Origin: Microbacterium sp.
Lineage (GTDB): Bacteria; Actinomycetota; Actinomycetes; Actinomycetales; Microbacteriaceae
Length of the DNA stretch: 37,491 nucleotides
Reading direction: 5' to 3'
NCBI GenBank assembly: GCA_031277885.1
Contig: JAITLM010000141.1
Coordinates: 1-37,491, forward strand
Shown here: in pieces, positions 6,285 through 14,136 of the stretch
Layout: each line of letters begins with the position of its first letter
Position numbering within the stretch: the stretch's first letter is position 1
Notes under the pieces: model-generated
What the model was told of the DNA's origin: nothing
What the model saw: the letters and a program-made list of their open reading frames with translations, nothing else
The model's database searches: none
Position numbers and translations under genes: made by a program

Positions 6285-7787
6285 GTGCGGTGCACCATCG
6301 GTGTCGACATCGGCACCTCCAGCAGCAAGGGCGTCCTCGTGGATGCCGATGGCACGATCCTCGCCCAGGCCGCCCTGGCGCATGACGTGAGCCGTCCGCG
6401 CACGGGCTGGGTGGAGATGGACGGCGGGGTCTGGTGGGACGAGTTCGTCGCGCTGGCCCGCGAACTGCTCGCCGCCGTGCCGGACGCCGAGGTCGCCGGG
6501 GTCGGGGTGAGCGGCATGGGGCCGTGCATCCTCCTGGCGGACCAGGCCGGCGAGCCCGTGCGCCCTGCGATCCTCTACGGCGTCGACACGCGCGCCGGGG
6601 ACCAGATCGAGCGGATGACGGCGGAGCTCGGACTCGAGGCGATCACGCGCGTCGGCGGATCCGTGCTCACCTCCCAGGCCGGCGGCCCGAAGATCCTCTG
6701 GATCCACGAGGAGGATCCGCAGGCGTGGATCCTGGCGCGCCGGCTCTTCATGCCGGCCTCGTGGCTCGCGCACCGGCTCACCGGGGCGTACGTGCTCGAC
6801 CACCAGTCCGCGAGCCAGGTCTCGCCCCTCTACGACATCGATCGGGAGCGGTGGCACGACGAGTGGTGGCGGCGGTACGCGGCGCCGATCGAGCAGCCCG
6901 CCCTGCTCTGGGCGGGCGACGTCGCCGGCACCGTGACCGCCGAGGCCGCGGCGCTCACCGGCATCCCCGAGGGCACGCCCGTGATCGCCGGTACGATCGA
7001 CGCCTGGAGCGAGGCCGTCAGCGTCGGGGCGCATGGCGCGGGCGACCTCATGCTCATGTACGGGACCACGATGTTCCTCATCGCGACCGGCGCCGAGACG
7101 CTGCGCACGCCCTCGATGTGGACCACCGCCGGCGCCTTCGCCGGCACCCGCAACCTCGCCGGCGGACTGTCGACCTCCGGCGCCCCCACCGCATGGCTGA
7201 AGGATCGCACCCGTTCCGCCTATCCCCAGCTGCTGGCCGAGGCCGAGGACTCGGGGGCGGGCGCCCGCGGCCTCGTGATGCTGCCGTACTTCGCGGGGGA
7301 GCGCACGCCGATCCAGGATCCGGATGCGCGCGGCGTGATCGCGGGCCTCAGCCTCGCGCACGGCCGCGGCGACCTGTACCGGGCCGCGCTCGAGGCCACG
7401 GCGCTCGGGGTGCGGCACAACGTGCAGACGATGCGCGACGCGGGCGCGGACATCCGGCGGATCGTCGCGGTGGGCGGCGGCACGCAGGGGCGGCTCTGGC
7501 TGCAGATCGTCTCCGATGTCACCGGCCTCGTGCAGGAGGTGCCGCGGGTGACGGTCGGCGCGAGCTACGGCGCGGCCTTCCTCGCCGCGGGCGCGGTCTC
7601 CGATCCCGCCCCGGAGATCGCGGACTGGAACCCGGTCGTCACGACGATCGATCCCGACTCCGCCCTCGCTCCCGTCTATGACACGCTGTTCGACCGCTAC
7701 CTCCGGCTCTACGCGGGCACGGTCGAGGTCGCGCACGAGCTGGCGGCGCAGCAGAGGGCCGACGACGAGAAGGAGGCGCCCGCATGA
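6285..7787 (+). CDS. FGGY-family carbohydrate kinase (candidate D-ribulokinase)
   Basis: A 500-residue two-domain sugar kinase. The FGGY N-domain opens with IGVDIGTSSSKGVLVDADG and contains a SGMGPCILLAD block; the C-domain has GTIDAWSEA, YFAGERTPIQDPDARG and the ATP-binding AVGGGTQGRLWLQI. Length and motifs match xylulo-, ribulo- and fuculokinases. I prefer the GTG at 6285, six bases after GGAGG, to the ATG at 6279, which directly abuts it. The stop overlaps the next ATG by four bases, making this the first gene of a coupled kinase-GH116-isomerase operon behind operator 2. With an L-fucose/D-arabinose-type isomerase downstream and no aldolase in the locus, phosphorylation of D-ribulose to D-ribulose 5-phosphate is the simplest assignment; substrate is inferred, not proven. 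Xylulokinase-like activity is the main alternative. Confidence 0.88.
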   Translation: MRCTIGVDIGTSSSKGVLVDADGTILAQAALAHDVSRPRTGWVEMDGGVWWDEFVALARELLAAVPDAEVAGVGVSGMGPCILLADQAGEPVRPAILYGVDTRAGDQIERMTAELGLEAITRVGGSVLTSQAGGPKILWIHEEDPQAWILARRLFMPASWLAHRLTGAYVLDHQSASQVSPLYDIDRERWHDEWWRRYAAPIEQPALLWAGDVAGTVTAEAAALTGIPEGTPVIAGTIDAWSEAVSVGAHGAGDLMLMYGTTMFLIATGAETLRTPSMWTTAGAFAGTRNLAGGLSTSGAPTAWLKDRTRSAYPQLLAEAEDSGAGARGLVMLPYFAGERTPIQDPDARGVIAGLSLAHGRGDLYRAALEATALGVRHNVQTMRDAGADIRRIVAVGGGTQGRLWLQIVSDVTGLVQEVPRVTVGASYGAAFLAAGAVSDPAPEIADWNPVVTTIDPDSALAPVYDTLFDRYLRLYAGTVEVAHELAAQQRADDEKEAPA

Positions 7788-10477
7788 CGCGCCGCGCCCG
7801 CCCCATCCCGCACACCGCCGAGCGCGCGGCGTTCCTGCTCGGAGGCATCGGCACCGGCAACGTGTCGCTCGGCGCGCGCGGCGAGCTGCGCGACTGGGAG
7901 CTGGAGAACCACCCCGACAAGGACCGCCGCAATCCCCGCACCTTCTTCGCGATCCACGCGGCGCCGGAGGGGACGGATCCGGTCACTCGCGTGCTCGAGG
8001 CGCGGGTGACGGGTCGGCGCGACCTCGACGCCGGATTCTCCTTCGACGATCTCGCGGGTCTCCCGCGGCTCGACGGCGCCACGATGCACGGCGAGTACCC
8101 CGTCGTCGACATCGACTTCGCCGACCGTGCGCTTCCGGTCGAGGTGTCGCTGCATGCGTTCACCCCCCTCGTGCCGCTCGACGCCGACGCCTCGGGCATC
8201 CCCGCGGCCGTCCTGCGCTACCGGGTCGTCAACCCCGGCGACGTGCCGGTCGCGGTCACGGTCGTGGGGAGCATCTCGCACACGGCCGGGCGGGGCGAAC
8301 CCGGGCCGGAGGCGCCCTGGGGGATGCGCGGCACGCAGAGTGTGCGCTGGCGGGATGACGGCGATGTGCGCGGCCTCGACTTCGGCATCGACCTGGCCGA
8401 GGACGATCCGGGCTACGGCACGCTCAGCCTCACCACGACCGATGCGTCCACCACGGTCAAGCCGCAGTGGGTCACGAGCTACTGGCCCGACGGCGCCCGC
8501 ATGTTCTGGAGCGATCTCACGGCCGACGGACTGCTCGACGCAGAGCCGCGCCTCACGCTCGAGGACAGGCCGCGGGGCCTGTTCGCCGAGCAGGAGGACC
8601 GGTCCCTGCCCTTGGACAGGCTCAGAGGCCGGGAGAAGGGCACGGACCGTGCGGATGCGGTTGCGCGACCGCTCACCGAGGAGGAGATGCTCGCGAAGCT
8701 GCCGCGCCTGCGCACCGGATCCCTCGGGATCGTGCACACGCTCGCGCCCGGCGAGGTCCGTGACTTCGAGTTCGTGCTGAGCTGGTCGTTCCCGAACCGG
8801 CGCCGCGGCTGGCACGGGCACATCATCCTGGACGACGCGCCGACGGATCCGACGCTGTCGCCGATCGTCCGCAATCACTACGCGACCCTCTGGCCCGACG
8901 CCTGGTCCGCCGCGGCTCATCTGCACCGGGAGCTGCCGGTGCTCGAGGCCGCGACCGACGCCTTCGTCGAGGCCCTGTACGGCGGCACCCTGGATCCCGT
9001 GCTCGCCGACGCCGCCGGGGCGAACCTCGCCGCGGTGCGCTCCACCACCTGCTTCGTCCTGGAGTCGCCGAACCCGGTCATGGGGGAGGGGCCGGTGTTC
9101 GCCGCGTGGGAGGGATCCTTCGACCACGGCGGATCGTGCGAGGGCACGTGCACGCACGTCTGGTCATATGCGCAGACCGTCGCCTGGCTGTTCCCGGCGC
9201 TCGAGCGCAGCGTCCGTCGTCCGGAGTTCCTGCTCGAGACCGACGCGGACGGCGCGCAGAAGTTCCGCGGCAACCGGATCCTCGGGTCCGCCTCGTGGTT
9301 CATGGGCCCGGCCGTCGACGGACAGCTCGGCACCTTCCTGCGCCTGCACCGCGAATGGCGGTTCTCGGGCGATGACGGCTTCCTGCGCGAGCTGTGGCCC
9401 GCCGCCGTGCGCACCCTCGAACACGCCACCCGCGAATGGGACCGCGACGGCGACGGGCTCCTGGACGGCGAGCTGCACAACACCTACGACATCGAGTTCC
9501 ACGGCATCGACCCGCTCGCCAACGGGATCTACCTCGCCGCCCTCCGCGCCGGATCCCGGGTGGCCGCCCACCTCGGCGAGGCGGAGCGGGCCGGTGAGTG
9601 GGAGGGTCGCGCCGACCATGTGGCCGCGGCGATGGACGACGTGCTGTTCGACGGGGAGTACTACCGGCAGGTGATCGACGACGTCGACGCGCACCGCTAC
9701 CAGTACGGCGACGGCGTGCTGTCGGACCAGTTGCTGGGACAGTTCCACGCCTGGGTGAACGGGCTCGGCCCGCTGCTGCCGCCGGCGCACATCGACAGCG
9801 CGCTCGCCGCGATCGTGGCGCACAACCACCGTGCGGATCTGTCCGGGCACGAGAGCACCCAGCGCGTGTACGCCCTGAACGACGAGGGCGGGCTGCTGCT
9901 CGCGTCGTGGCCGCACGGAGGCCGCCCGGCGATCCCGTTCGTCTACTCCGACGAGGTGTGGACCGGGATCGAGCACCAGGTCGCGGCCAGTCTGCTCTAC
10001 GCGGGGCGGGTCGACGATGCGCTCCTCGTCGAGCGCACTCTACGCGCCCGCTACGACGGGGTGCATCGCAATCCGTGGAACGAGATCGAGTGCGGCAACC
10101 ACTATGCGCGCTCGCTCGCGTCCTGGGCGCTGCTGCTCGCGGCGAGCGGCGCGCAGTGGGACGCCCCCGCCCGCACGCTGTCCTTCGCACCCGTCGCGGG
10201 AGCGTTCGCGGACGGAGAGGTGCCGCGCTTCGTCTTCACCACCGGCACCGGCTGGGGCCGCGTCGAGATCGACGCCGGCCGGCTCCTGCTCCACCTCGAC
10301 GGCGGCGTGCTGGATCTCGCCGAGCTGCGTCTGCACGATGCGGTCCTCGCGCGCGATCTGCACCTCGACGCCGGCGAGACCTGCTCCATCCCCCTCCCGG
10401 CCCCTGAACATCCCATCCCCGCCCCGGTCCCTGAGCTCGTCGAAGGGCCCTCCACTCGCAACCGGAGAAACTCATGA
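7784..10477 (+). CDS. GH116 family glycosidase, likely exo-beta-D-arabinofuranosidase
   Basis: An 897-residue GH116 protein. The N-terminal beta-domain begins with the family block AFLLGGIGTGNVSLGARGEL. The (alpha/alpha)6 domain has GSFDHGGSCEGTCTHVWSYA, GELHNTYDIEFHG with Glu563 (expected nucleophile) and YSDEVWTGIEHQVAASLLYA with Asp723 (expected acid/base), then NPWNEIECGNHYARSLASW. The 160-residue spacing between Glu563 and Asp723 agrees with about 150 in characterised members. No signal peptide is present. Family activities include beta-glucosidase, beta-xylosidase and glucosylceramidase; a Microbacterium GH116 is an exo-beta-D-arabinofuranosidase, favoured here by context. ATG follows AAGGAGG. 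Copies of a short interspersed repeat lie in the coding region at 8609 and at the end (tail PVPELVEGPS), so the last 15 or so residues are probably not original. Confidence 0.88.
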   Translation: MTRRARPIPHTAERAAFLLGGIGTGNVSLGARGELRDWELENHPDKDRRNPRTFFAIHAAPEGTDPVTRVLEARVTGRRDLDAGFSFDDLAGLPRLDGATMHGEYPVVDIDFADRALPVEVSLHAFTPLVPLDADASGIPAAVLRYRVVNPGDVPVAVTVVGSISHTAGRGEPGPEAPWGMRGTQSVRWRDDGDVRGLDFGIDLAEDDPGYGTLSLTTTDASTTVKPQWVTSYWPDGARMFWSDLTADGLLDAEPRLTLEDRPRGLFAEQEDRSLPLDRLRGREKGTDRADAVARPLTEEEMLAKLPRLRTGSLGIVHTLAPGEVRDFEFVLSWSFPNRRRGWHGHIILDDAPTDPTLSPIVRNHYATLWPDAWSAAAHLHRELPVLEAATDAFVEALYGGTLDPVLADAAGANLAAVRSTTCFVLESPNPVMGEGPVFAAWEGSFDHGGSCEGTCTHVWSYAQTVAWLFPALERSVRRPEFLLETDADGAQKFRGNRILGSASWFMGPAVDGQLGTFLRLHREWRFSGDDGFLRELWPAAVRTLEHATREWDRDGDGLLDGELHNTYDIEFHGIDPLANGIYLAALRAGSRVAAHLGEAERAGEWEGRADHVAAAMDDVLFDGEYYRQVIDDVDAHRYQYGDGVLSDQLLGQFHAWVNGLGPLLPPAHIDSALAAIVAHNHRADLSGHESTQRVYALNDEGGLLLASWPHGGRPAIPFVYSDEVWTGIEHQVAASLLYAGRVDDALLVERTLRARYDGVHRNPWNEIECGNHYARSLASWALLLAASGAQWDAPARTLSFAPVAGAFADGEVPRFVFTTGTGWGRVEIDAGRLLLHLDGGVLDLAELRLHDAVLARDLHLDAGETCSIPLPAPEHPIPAPVPELVEGPSTRNRRNS
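8609..8630 (-). repeat. SLSKG/PELVEG-type interspersed repeat inside the GH116 gene
   Basis: On the minus strand GGCCTCTGAGCCTGTCCAAG, then GG, matches the common actinobacterial short repeat GGTCCCTGAGCCTGTCGAAG, then GG, at 19 of 22 bases. It is read in frame as residues 276-282 of GH116 (PLDRLRG) in a charged loop-like region, and looks like an old insertion. Confidence 0.55.
10426..10450 (+). repeat. SLSKG/PELVEG-type interspersed repeat at the 3' end of GH116
   Basis: GGTCCCTGAGCTCGTCGAAG followed by GGCCC is a nearly full-length copy of the short repeat. It encodes PELVEG in the GH116 C-terminal tail and ends 24 bases before the isomerase start codon. Confidence 0.75.
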
Positions 10478-12105
10478 CCTACGCCATCCCCGCGCCGACC
10501 GCGCGCCCCGCCTCCGCGCCCAAGACCGCCTATCTGATCACCTCCGGCGACCTCCGCGAATCGGCGAACATCGCGGGGTGGCCGGTGCAGGAGGCGACCG
10601 AGGCCGCCGTCACCGCGGCCTTCGCCGACCTCGGCTGGACCGTCGTGCGGCCTTTCGGCGTGGATCCGGCCACCGGCCATGGCTACATCTCGAGCCAGCG
10701 CATGGGCATGGAGGTGTTCAAGGCGATCCCCGAGGACGCGCCGCTCATCGTCGCGACCGCGAACTGGCAGTACTCGCACCATGTGCTCGCCGGGCTGCGC
10801 ACGCATCGCGGTCCGATCCTCACCACGGCCAACTTCGCGCCGGACTGGCCCGGTCTCGTGGGGCTGCTCGGCCTGAACGCCGGACTCACGAAGATGGGGA
10901 AGCCCTATTCGACGATCTGGTCGGTCGACTTCTCCGACGGCTGGTTCCGGCAGGGCCTCCGGGAGTGGACCGAGACCGGCGGGATCACGCACGACGACTC
11001 GCATGTGCGGGCGCTGCCGGCACTGGCGGAGAGTCCCGAGCGGCAGCTCGGCGAGGCGCTCGCCGCCCAGCTGCGTGCGGACAAGGCCATCATCGGCGTC
11101 TTCGACGAGGGCTGCATGGGCATGTACAACGCGATCTTCGACGACGAGCTGCTCAACGCCACCGGCATCTACAAGGAGCGCCTGTCTCAGTCGGCGCTGT
11201 ACGCGGAGATGCTCGAGGTCACCGACGCCGAGGCCGATGCCGCCTATGACTGGCTCATCGCGCGCGGAATGACGTTCGTCTACGGCGAGGATGCCGCGAC
11301 GGAGCTCACCCGCGACCAGGTGCAGTGGCAGCTGAAGATGTACATCGCCGCGCTCCGCATCGCCGACGACTTCGGCCTGGACGCGGTCGGGATCCAGTAC
11401 CAGCAGGGCCTCAAGGACCTCGTGCCCGCGTCGGATCTCGCGGAGGGGATCCTCAACTCCACCGAGCGCCCGCCTGTGACCTCGCGCGACGGATCCCGCA
11501 TCCTGCACGAGGGGCGCGCGTTCCCGCACTTCAACGAGGCCGACGAGGGCGTCGCGGTCGACGCCCTCGTGACCGACCGGGTGTGGCGGGCGATGGGCCT
11601 CGTGCCCGACAACACCCTGCACGACGTGCGCTGGGGCGAGGACTACGACGGCGAGTTCGTCTGGGTCTACGAGATCTCCGGATCCGTCCCCGCCTCGCAC
11701 CTGGGCGGCTGGGACAGGGCGGAGGGCTGGCGGCAGGGGCACGTGTTCTTCCCCGCCGGTGGGGCGACGATCAACGGCGTCTCCAAGCCCGGCGAGGTCG
11801 TGCTGTCGCGCATCTTCATCGCCGACGGCGTGCTGCAGGCGGACGTGTTCCGCGGCTCGGTCGTGGCGCTGCCGGAGGAGGAGACGCGGCGCCGCAAGGA
11901 GGCCACGAATCCGGAGTGGCCGATCGCGCACGTCGTGCTGCACGGGCAGAGCCGCGACCAGTTCATGGCCCGGCACAAGGCCAACCACGCCCAGCTCGTC
12001 TACGCCCCCGACGCCGAGACCGCGGACAAGGCGCTCGTCGCCAAGGCCGCGATGCTCGACGGCATGGGCATCAGGGTCAACCTCGTGGGAGACGTGAACG
12101 TCTGA
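10474..12105 (+). CDS. L-fucose/D-arabinose isomerase family protein
   Basis: A 543-residue protein of the FucI/AraA-like isomerase superfamily (COG2407 type). Recognisable blocks are YLITSGDLRESANIAGWP, the family signature FDEGCMGMYNAIFDDELLN (210-228), IADDFGLDAVGIQYQQGLKD, and the C-terminal HGQSRDQFMARHKANHAQ (490-507), where histidines such as His505 occupy the position of the late metal ligand of FucI. Family members interconvert aldoses and ketoses with Mn2+; E. coli FucI also accepts D-arabinose. Here the upstream kinase and arabinofuranosidase-type enzymes point to D-arabinose to D-ribulose (inference); L-fucose is the alternative, but no fuculose-phosphate aldolase is in the locus. 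The ATG overlaps the GH116 stop by four bases with GGAG seven bases upstream. Last gene of the operon; a structured repeat follows. Confidence 0.87.
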   Translation: MTYAIPAPTARPASAPKTAYLITSGDLRESANIAGWPVQEATEAAVTAAFADLGWTVVRPFGVDPATGHGYISSQRMGMEVFKAIPEDAPLIVATANWQYSHHVLAGLRTHRGPILTTANFAPDWPGLVGLLGLNAGLTKMGKPYSTIWSVDFSDGWFRQGLREWTETGGITHDDSHVRALPALAESPERQLGEALAAQLRADKAIIGVFDEGCMGMYNAIFDDELLNATGIYKERLSQSALYAEMLEVTDAEADAAYDWLIARGMTFVYGEDAATELTRDQVQWQLKMYIAALRIADDFGLDAVGIQYQQGLKDLVPASDLAEGILNSTERPPVTSRDGSRILHEGRAFPHFNEADEGVAVDALVTDRVWRAMGLVPDNTLHDVRWGEDYDGEFVWVYEISGSVPASHLGGWDRAEGWRQGHVFFPAGGATINGVSKPGEVVLSRIFIADGVLQADVFRGSVVALPEEETRRRKEATNPEWPIAHVVLHGQSRDQFMARHKANHAQLVYAPDAETADKALVAKAAMLDGMGIRVNLVGDVNV

Positions 12106-12141
12106 CGCCCGCTCGGCGCGAGGGCGGGCCGTTCCGACGGC

Positions 12142-12204
12142 ACGGATGCACGATCGGGACACGGATGCACGACGGATCTGCGGATCCGGTCGTGCATACG
12201 TGCT
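12142..12204. repeat. Structured intergenic repeat, copy B
   Basis: Between the convergent isomerase and TetR genes. ACGGATGCACGA occurs at 12142 and 12161 (19 apart, as in copies A and C), then a CGGATCCGG turn and the return arm GTCGTGCATACGT. The inner stem pairs ATGCACGAC with GTCGTGCAT. In copy C the same position reads CAGGA/TCCTG, a compensatory exchange. Confidence 0.75.
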
Positions 12205-12246
12205 CGGATCCGGCAGGTGGACTGCGGCGCCGGATCCTGCCGCGGG

Positions 12247-12819
12247 TCAGGCGCGCGGCAGCAGTCCCGCGACCAGGGCGTCGACCACCTCGTCCGTCGG
12301 CGTCCCGGGGTCGATCGATGACGTGAGCCGGTCGAAGACGAGGCCCTCGATCGCGTAGTGGAACAGCGCGATCTCCGCCCGTCCGCCCGGGAGCCCCGCC
12401 GCGGTGTTGAAGGCGACGTCGCCCTCGAAGCCCGCGCGCTGCCACTCCTCGAGCCCGGCGGCGAGCTCGGGTCGCCGCGCCGCCTCGAGACGCAGCTCGA
12501 ACAGGGCGAGCGTCACCTCGCGCTCCCCGAGCAGGCGCCGCACGATGTCGCGGAGGTAGTCGGCGAACAGAGCGGGGCTCGGCGTCTGCGCGGCCCGCCG
12601 CGCGAGGTCGTCGGGCGTCGGGGCGAGGCGTTCCCCGATCCGCTGGAACAGGCCGGCGATGAGCGCCTCCCTGCTGCGGAAGTAGTTCGAGGCGGTGCCG
12701 GTCGGCACGCCCGCCTCGTCGTCGACCGCGCGATGCGTGAGTCCGCGCGAGCCCTCCCGCGCCAGCACGGCGATGCCGGCGTCGGCCAGGGCTCCTCTGC
12801 GCGCTTCGTTCTTCGCCAT
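12247..12819 (-). CDS. TetR family transcriptional regulator
   Basis: A 190-residue TetR-type repressor. Residues 4-50 form the DNA-binding domain: ARRGALADAGIAVLAREGSR, then GLTHRAVDDEAGVPTGTASN and YFRSREALIAGL, the usual helix-turn-helix with its YF motif. The rest is the helical ligand domain. The frame is open much further upstream, but only from this ATG does the sequence look like protein, and upstream it runs antisense to the RibD-like gene. TACTCT (12831-12826) lies six bases before the ATG, so the mRNA may be leaderless. It is divergent from the RibD-like reductase gene, with a palindromic operator between, so it probably controls that gene and itself. Ligand unknown. Confidence 0.9.
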   Translation of the reverse strand: MAKNEARRGALADAGIAVLAREGSRGLTHRAVDDEAGVPTGTASNYFRSREALIAGLFQRIGERLAPTPDDLARRAAQTPSPALFADYLRDIVRRLLGEREVTLALFELRLEAARRPELAAGLEEWQRAGFEGDVAFNTAAGLPGGRAEIALFHYAIEGLVFDRLTSSIDPGTPTDEVVDALVAGLLPRA

Positions 12820-12839
12820 GCCCTCAGAGTAGCGCAACC

Positions 12840-12853
12840 ACAACATCTGTTGT
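12840..12853. promoter_or_regulatory. Putative TetR operator
   Basis: ACAACA-tc-TGTTGT: perfect 6-bp inverted arms around two bases, in the 87-bp space between the divergent TetR gene (start 12819) and the reductase gene (start 12907). Binding here would cover the TetR promoter. Confidence 0.65.
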
Positions 12854-12906
12854 AGTCTCCAATCACTGCACCTGTCGTGGATGGGTGCCCCAAGAGCGGA
12901 GGACCT

Positions 12907-13476
12907 ATGCGCGCACTCACCTACTACGTGGCCGTCAGCCTGGACGGCTTCATCGCGGGCCCCGAGGGCCAGTTCGACGCCTTCGTGTTCGAGGGCGATC
13001 ACATGGCGGCGATCAACACCCGCTTCGCCGACGCGATCCCGACCTCCTTCGCGGACGCGCTGGGCATCGCGCAGGACCGCTCGGCGTTCGACACCGTGCT
13101 GATGGGGTGGAACACCTACGCGGTCGGACTGCCCGCGATGCCCAGTCCGTACGCGCACCTGCGTCAGGTGGTCTTCACGCGACGGGATCCGGATCCGGTC
13201 GACGGCGTGGAGTTCACCGACCGCGACCCGGTCGAGGTCGTGCGCGGGCTCAAAGCCGAGGACGGCGCCGGCATCTGGCTGTGCGGAGGCGGCGCGCTCG
13301 CGGCGTCGCTCGTCGGCGAGATCGACCGCCTCGTGCTGAAGGTCAACCCCGTGCTGTTCGGCGACGGGATCCCGCTGTTCGGGCGGAGCGGGTACGCCCC
13401 GGCGGCGTTCACCCGCACCGCCGCGACCGCCTTCGAGTCGGGCGTGACGCTGCTGGAGTACCAGCGGGGAGCCTGA
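12907..13476 (+). CDS. Dihydrofolate reductase / RibD C-terminal family protein
   Basis: A 189-residue protein of the DHFR-like RibD C-terminal family. The opening ALTYYVAVSLDGFIAGPEG is the family hallmark, with VLMGWNTYAVGL and the nucleotide-binding IWLCGGGALAASLVGEIDRL further on, and FGDGIPLFG near the end. Such proteins are NADPH-dependent reductases of unknown physiological substrate, often next to and controlled by small regulators. ATG follows GGAGG by four bases; ten extra in-frame codons upstream would overlap that site. Divergent from a TetR gene with a shared palindrome, so likely inducible by that regulator's ligand. A structured repeat follows the stop. Confidence 0.87.
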   Translation: MRALTYYVAVSLDGFIAGPEGQFDAFVFEGDHMAAINTRFADAIPTSFADALGIAQDRSAFDTVLMGWNTYAVGLPAMPSPYAHLRQVVFTRRDPDPVDGVEFTDRDPVEVVRGLKAEDGAGIWLCGGGALAASLVGEIDRLVLKVNPVLFGDGIPLFGRSGYAPAAFTRTAATAFESGVTLLEYQRGA

Positions 13477-13498
13477 CCGCGGGTGACGGCTGCAGGAA

Positions 13499-13587
13499 CT
13501 GCGACGGATGCAGGACCCCGCGACGGATGCAGGACGGATCCGGCGAGGGGATCCTGCATCCGTCGCCGGCCCGCGCATCCGTCGCAG
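13499..13587. repeat. Structured intergenic repeat, copy C (nested hairpins)
   Basis: Two perfect nested stems: outer 13499-13511 with 13575-13587 (13 bp), inner 13520-13534 with 13552-13566 (15 bp, GCGACGGATGCAGGA). ACGGATGCAGGA occurs at 13504 and 13523, 19 bases apart, as in copies A and B. It lies between the RibD-like gene and the MmcQ-like gene, both on the plus strand, so it probably terminates the former. Confidence 0.8.
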
Positions 13588-13626
13588 CCCTTGAGGCCGG
13601 AGCGCGGGCGGGGGAGGATCGGATCC

Positions 13627-14037
13627 ATGGCGACGATCGACGACGTCCGTGCTCTGGCCCTCGCGCTACCGGGCGTCGAGGAGAAGGCCGGCGGGCACAC
13701 GGGGGCCGCTGCCTGGCGCTGCAACGGCGGCCAGATCGCGTGGATGCGCGGGCCGTCGCAGACGGATCTGCGCCAGCTCGCCGAGCTCGGCCGCTCCTGG
13801 CCCGACGGGCCGGTGCTCGCCGTGCGCACCGAGACCGTCGCCCTCGCCGGAGAGCTCGTGGCCGCGGATCCCGCGGTCTTCTTCACGATCCCGCACTTCG
13901 CCGGCTACCCCGCGGTGCTGCTGCAGCTCGACGCGATCGCCCGCGACCACCTCGGCGAGCTCCTCGCGGATGCGTGGCTGCTGCGCGCGCCGAAGTCCGT
14001 CGCGCGGGCCTGGCTCGACAAGCGCGGGCTCGCCTGA
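13627..14037 (+). CDS. MmcQ/YjbR family protein
   Basis: A 136-residue protein of the MmcQ/YjbR fold: ATIDDVRALALALPGVEEKA at the start, a central WRCNGGQIAWMRG strand pair, and a C-terminal LLADAWLLRAPKSVARAWLD block that is typical of the family. These small proteins resemble CyaY-like/double-wing folds and are suspected DNA-binding proteins, but no specific function is established. The ATG is preceded by a GGAGG about ten bases upstream. It stands between repeat copy C and the SRPBCC gene 99 bases downstream; no operon partner is evident. Confidence 0.8.
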   Translation: MATIDDVRALALALPGVEEKAGGHTGAAAWRCNGGQIAWMRGPSQTDLRQLAELGRSWPDGPVLAVRTETVALAGELVAADPAVFFTIPHFAGYPAVLLQLDAIARDHLGELLADAWLLRAPKSVARAWLDKRGLA

Positions 14038-14136
14038 CCCGCGGCCCGTCCTCGCGGGTTGCGCGCGGAATCTTCACCGCGTTCGCGTGTTTCCTTCGGA
14101 GAGCAACTGCTCGACGCCCCGATCTATGGAGACGAC

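Noticed and set aside
8641..9100. Frameshift or gene fission in GH116 at the internal repeat
   Set aside because: The frame stays open and family blocks continue on both sides; the repeat adds sequence in frame without disrupting the reading frame.
12105..12141. L-fucose catabolism as the role of the sugar locus
   Set aside because: No fuculose-phosphate aldolase, fucosidase or fucose dehydrogenase in the locus; GH172 plus GH116 fits D-arabinofuranosides better. Kept only as an alternative.
12820..13578. N-terminal extension of the TetR frame across the RibD-like gene
   Set aside because: The extension is antisense to a well-supported gene, and the TetR DNA-binding domain begins right at the ATG at 12819.
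3467..13587. CRISPR array interpretation of the repeated ACGGATGCA units
   Set aside because: Only two units per site, 19 bases apart and part of a paired hairpin, with no spacers and no cas genes.
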